DNA from: Glandiceps talaboti
Lineage: Eukaryota; Hemichordata; Enteropneusta; Spengelidae
Length of the DNA stretch: 64,000 nucleotides
Direction of reading: 5' to 3'
Assembly: GCF_964340395.1 (NCBI RefSeq)
Contig: NC_135553.1
Span: 16,142,001-16,206,000 of the forward strand
A program made the position numbers and the translations under genes. The notes below the pieces were generated by a model, which saw only the letters and a list, made by a program, of their open reading frames with translations, made no database searches and was not told where the DNA came from. Positions within the stretch are counted from its first letter, which is position 1, and each line of letters begins with the position of its first letter. This document shows, piece by piece, positions 61,784 through 64,000 of this stretch.

Positions 61784-62571
61784 GGGCGCCTTTAGTAATT
61801 ACAAGGAGAGGGCCAGGGGAAATCAGGCCCTTGTCTTTTGTGTGATCATTGTAAAATGTGTGACCCTACCCGATTTCGTACGCGTCTTGCAAAAAAGTTG
61901 CCCTCTCTCAATTTCCTTTCTCTAAAATATGACTCTCCCAAAATTATTTTAAAAACATTCCTTGGGTTAAAATGCTATCAGACATGGAAAAGGACACAAG
62001 TCTCTGAATCAATGGTTAGGACTTGGTACTACCGCTGCCACCTCATTGATAGTTTTAAAGGCATTGGTTATTTCTCACGACTACCTCAAGGGGTTCGTGT
62101 AAAAGCACTGCATTAATAAATATCTGTGTTGTCAAATTGGCTGAGCTGAAGGCCAGAACTCACAAAGACTAGATGGGCATAGTCCTTTAATTGTTGGAAC
62201 CGAGGTCAACACCTCCACAACATTATCCCCGATATCTTTACCCAACTGTTCCCGTTTTCCTTGGCAGACCCATTCCTGTCCTCGCATCATAACTGACTAT
62301 TTGAATCTCTGCATGGTTGCCAACTGCAACTTGACTGATATTGTTATATTACGGTACCTAACCCAAACCGACCCCGAAACAATGCGGAAGCTAGAGAGAT
62401 GCAGGACGGGTGGCAGCGATGGGATGCCAAAATCACAAATAATACAAAGTTAAACAATACAATGAGTCAAGGTAAAATGTGACCTTCCTCTAATCCCATT
62501 TTCTACACTATCTCTCCCCCCGAACCGATTTGTAAAAAGTGACCCCTCCCCCTTGTAATTACTGAAGGCCC
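61784..62571. mobile_element. 788-bp TIR element in the 3' flank of the death-domain-like gene
   Basis: Ends GGGCGCCTTTAGTAATTACAAGG and CCTTGTAATTACTGAAGGCCCC are inverted repeats of about 23 bp with matching purine-rich/C-rich extensions. Subterminal GTAAAATGTGTGACCC / GTAAAAAGTGACCCC motifs recur. No transposase. Its right end is 20 bp from the stop codon at 62591. Confidence 0.75.
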
Positions 62572-62590
62572 CATAATTCCCATGACTTTG

Positions 62591-63454
62591 TCATGTTGAT
62601 TCGCCTTCATCAAAACTGCTGCCACCCATACCGGAATCGCTGCTCCCATCGCTCCTGACTGACGCTTTCTTTGGGCACAAATGATCATGAACTAAAATTG
62701 CAGCTTGTTCATGACCAATATTTTTAAGTCTCCCTTCAAGATCTGTGAGAATCTCCCGTTTATTGAGTCCACCCTGTATGCTCCGTTCAATGTAAAAGTC
62801 GAGTAAACATGATGAAAGACTTCGATGTTGGCCAGTCACATTTTTTGTCAAATATGAGATCGTTTCTGTTTTCAATCCCAAATTGGCGGCTAGGAAACGT
62901 GCATCACACTGACTTTCAATATCTAACCGAACGCATAAGTCAACGTACAACTCATAGTTGATAATGTCCGAGAACCGGTCATTGTAAACACGCTGGAATT
63001 CTGGTAGAGAGTTCCTAAAATCTCTGTCTACTGCGTTTACTTGAGCAATCGGACGGTCCGCATTTGCAGGTCGCCGGGCAGTACTCTGTAATTGATAAAG
63101 TGCATCACGTGGTTGCTGTAAAGATAAAAATGTAGAATTATTAAACCCTTTATATGAAGAATTCTAAGTTTGATAAACCGAAGAAAGCCAATAAAATATT
63201 CGAATTGTGTATATTTTATAGTCGCAATGTTTTTTTTTATCTTCAAATTCAATGTCACCAATATCAAATATGATAGTTGTGAATCGTGACATTGAGCGTG
63301 TCGAAATAAGTGTTCTCTATGAGTGTAATCTTTTATTTCACAGTCATTAGCTCAAATAATTTAAATATCATAAAGACTTCAACTGTCGAAGATCCACTTT
63401 TGAACTTGTGTGAAGAGGATTATTGGCCACTAGTGGTCTGAGATATCATATATA

Positions 63455-63547
<93 letters not shown>

Positions 63548-63550
63548 GAC

Positions 63551-63613
<63 letters not shown>

Positions 63614-63768
63614 GACAGAGACAGACAGAGAGACAGACAGAGAGACAGAGACAGACAGAGAGACAGAGACAGAGAGAGAGAGTGTGTGTGTGTGTGTGAG
63701 AGTGTGTGTGTGTATGTGTGGGTGGGTGGGGTGAGTGAGTGAGTGAGTGAGTGAGTGAGTGAGTGATG

Positions 63769-63816
<48 letters not shown>

Positions 63817-64000
63817 CTATAAGATATGGCAAGCAATAGAAATTGAACTCACAAGTTCAAGATAAATATGACATGGTCTCTTTTTATGTTTACCTGGCGA
63901 TAAAGTGTACTCCTCAGCTTAATAATAATCTCTGTATCTGGTCGTCCCTGTTCGCAGACAGCGAGTCTACAACCTATGTTATCTGGGAGGCCTCCTACAC
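62591..64000 (-). CDS. Death-domain-like protein, C-terminal part (last two exons; 5' end beyond window)
   Basis: Exons: 63894-64000 (runs off the right edge) and 62591-63115, joined in phase 0; intron 63116-63893. The visible 209 residues begin VGGLPDNIGCRLAVCEQG (35 residues in the first exon). About residues 85-190 look like a death-fold helical bundle: YELYVDLCVRLDIES, DARFLAANLGLKTETISYLT, SLSSCLLDFYIERS, LNKREILTDLEGRLKNIGHE, AAILVHDHL, with helix spacing and the A..LGL..E.I..L pattern of death domains. The tail is Ser/Gly-rich (SSDSGMGGSSFDEGEST). It may belong to a receptor or adaptor with N-terminal domains outside the window; UNC5-like proteins end this way, but I cannot assign it. 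No catalytic motif is visible. Confidence 0.6.
63461..63812. repeat. Compound microsatellite (GA)n(CAGA)n(GT)n(GAGT)n(GT)n
   Basis: Fills most of the last intron of the death-domain-like gene. Purine-rich GA tract of about 40 units, then CAGA, GAGAGACA mixtures, TG and GAGT blocks. Confidence 0.95.

Larger units (their letters stand above)
59574..62590. other. Intergenic region between coilin and the death-domain-like gene
   Basis: 59574-59700 is the presumed coilin promoter. 59700-60395 is AT-rich with no feature seen. The rest is a dead non-LTR element (60399-61640) and a TIR element (61784-62571), listed separately. Confidence 0.5.

Noticed and set aside
61838-62116. 92-aa plus-strand ORF
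   Set aside because: Inside the TIR element at 61784-62571; no conserved motif.
63446-63832. Ser/Leu- and Arg/Glu-repeat ORFs near the right edge
   Set aside because: Compound GA/CAGA/GT microsatellite within an intron.

Overview
The window is animal nuclear DNA, AT-rich and intron-rich, with very many simple repeats and short DNA transposons. Six protein genes are supported, all on the minus strand, so they read from right to left. Protein similarity, GT-AG introns, tRNA-derived SINEs and pearl-like repeats (known from bivalves and echinoderms) suggest a marine invertebrate, such as a hemichordate, other non-vertebrate deuterostome or lophotrochozoan. The sequence alone does not settle the phylum.

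Layout from left to right. 1-15.1 kb holds two tandem gamma-butyrobetaine dioxygenase (BBOX1-like) genes with identical exon structure. The left copy loses its last exon to the window edge; the right copy is complete (5 exons, 469 aa). The right copy's introns hold a SINE, pearl-like minisatellites and a 2.7-kb TIR transposon for which the left copy preserves the empty site. 15.1-24.2 kb is gene-free and full of mobile DNA: a ~790-bp inverted duplication of a MITE 3.4 kb apart, a pearl-like element with (ACAG)n(ACGG)n(ACAG)n, a long-TIR element and a local duplication. 24.2-31.5 kb is a complete GDE1-like glycerophosphodiester phosphodiesterase (6 exons, 346 aa). 35.6-48.0 kb is a complete SLC25A10-like mitochondrial dicarboxylate carrier (9 exons, 311 aa). 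52.2-59.6 kb is a complete coilin gene (6 exons, 597 aa). 60.4-61.6 kb is a dead non-LTR retrotransposon. From 62.6 kb to the right edge lie the last two exons of a death-domain-like gene.

BBOX (carnitine synthesis), GDE1 (lysophospholipid metabolism) and SLC25A10 (dicarboxylate/phosphate exchange) are metabolic housekeeping genes and coilin is a Cajal-body scaffold. There is no sign of an operon; the shared strand may be chance.

The most unusual signal is at 43.02-43.18 kb: a perfect 79-bp-arm palindrome that carries a complete type I hammerhead ribozyme core on each strand, between long (TA)n tracts in intron 1-2 territory of the carrier gene. Two weaker hammerhead-like motifs lie in the 31-35 kb intergenic region. 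A second theme is repeated local duplication of exon edges (SLC25A10 exons 3, 4 and 8; coilin exons 4 and 6), which leaves decoy splice sites beside real ones. Exon borders were placed by hand from GT/AG signals, reading phase and family similarity; no alignment or search was run.
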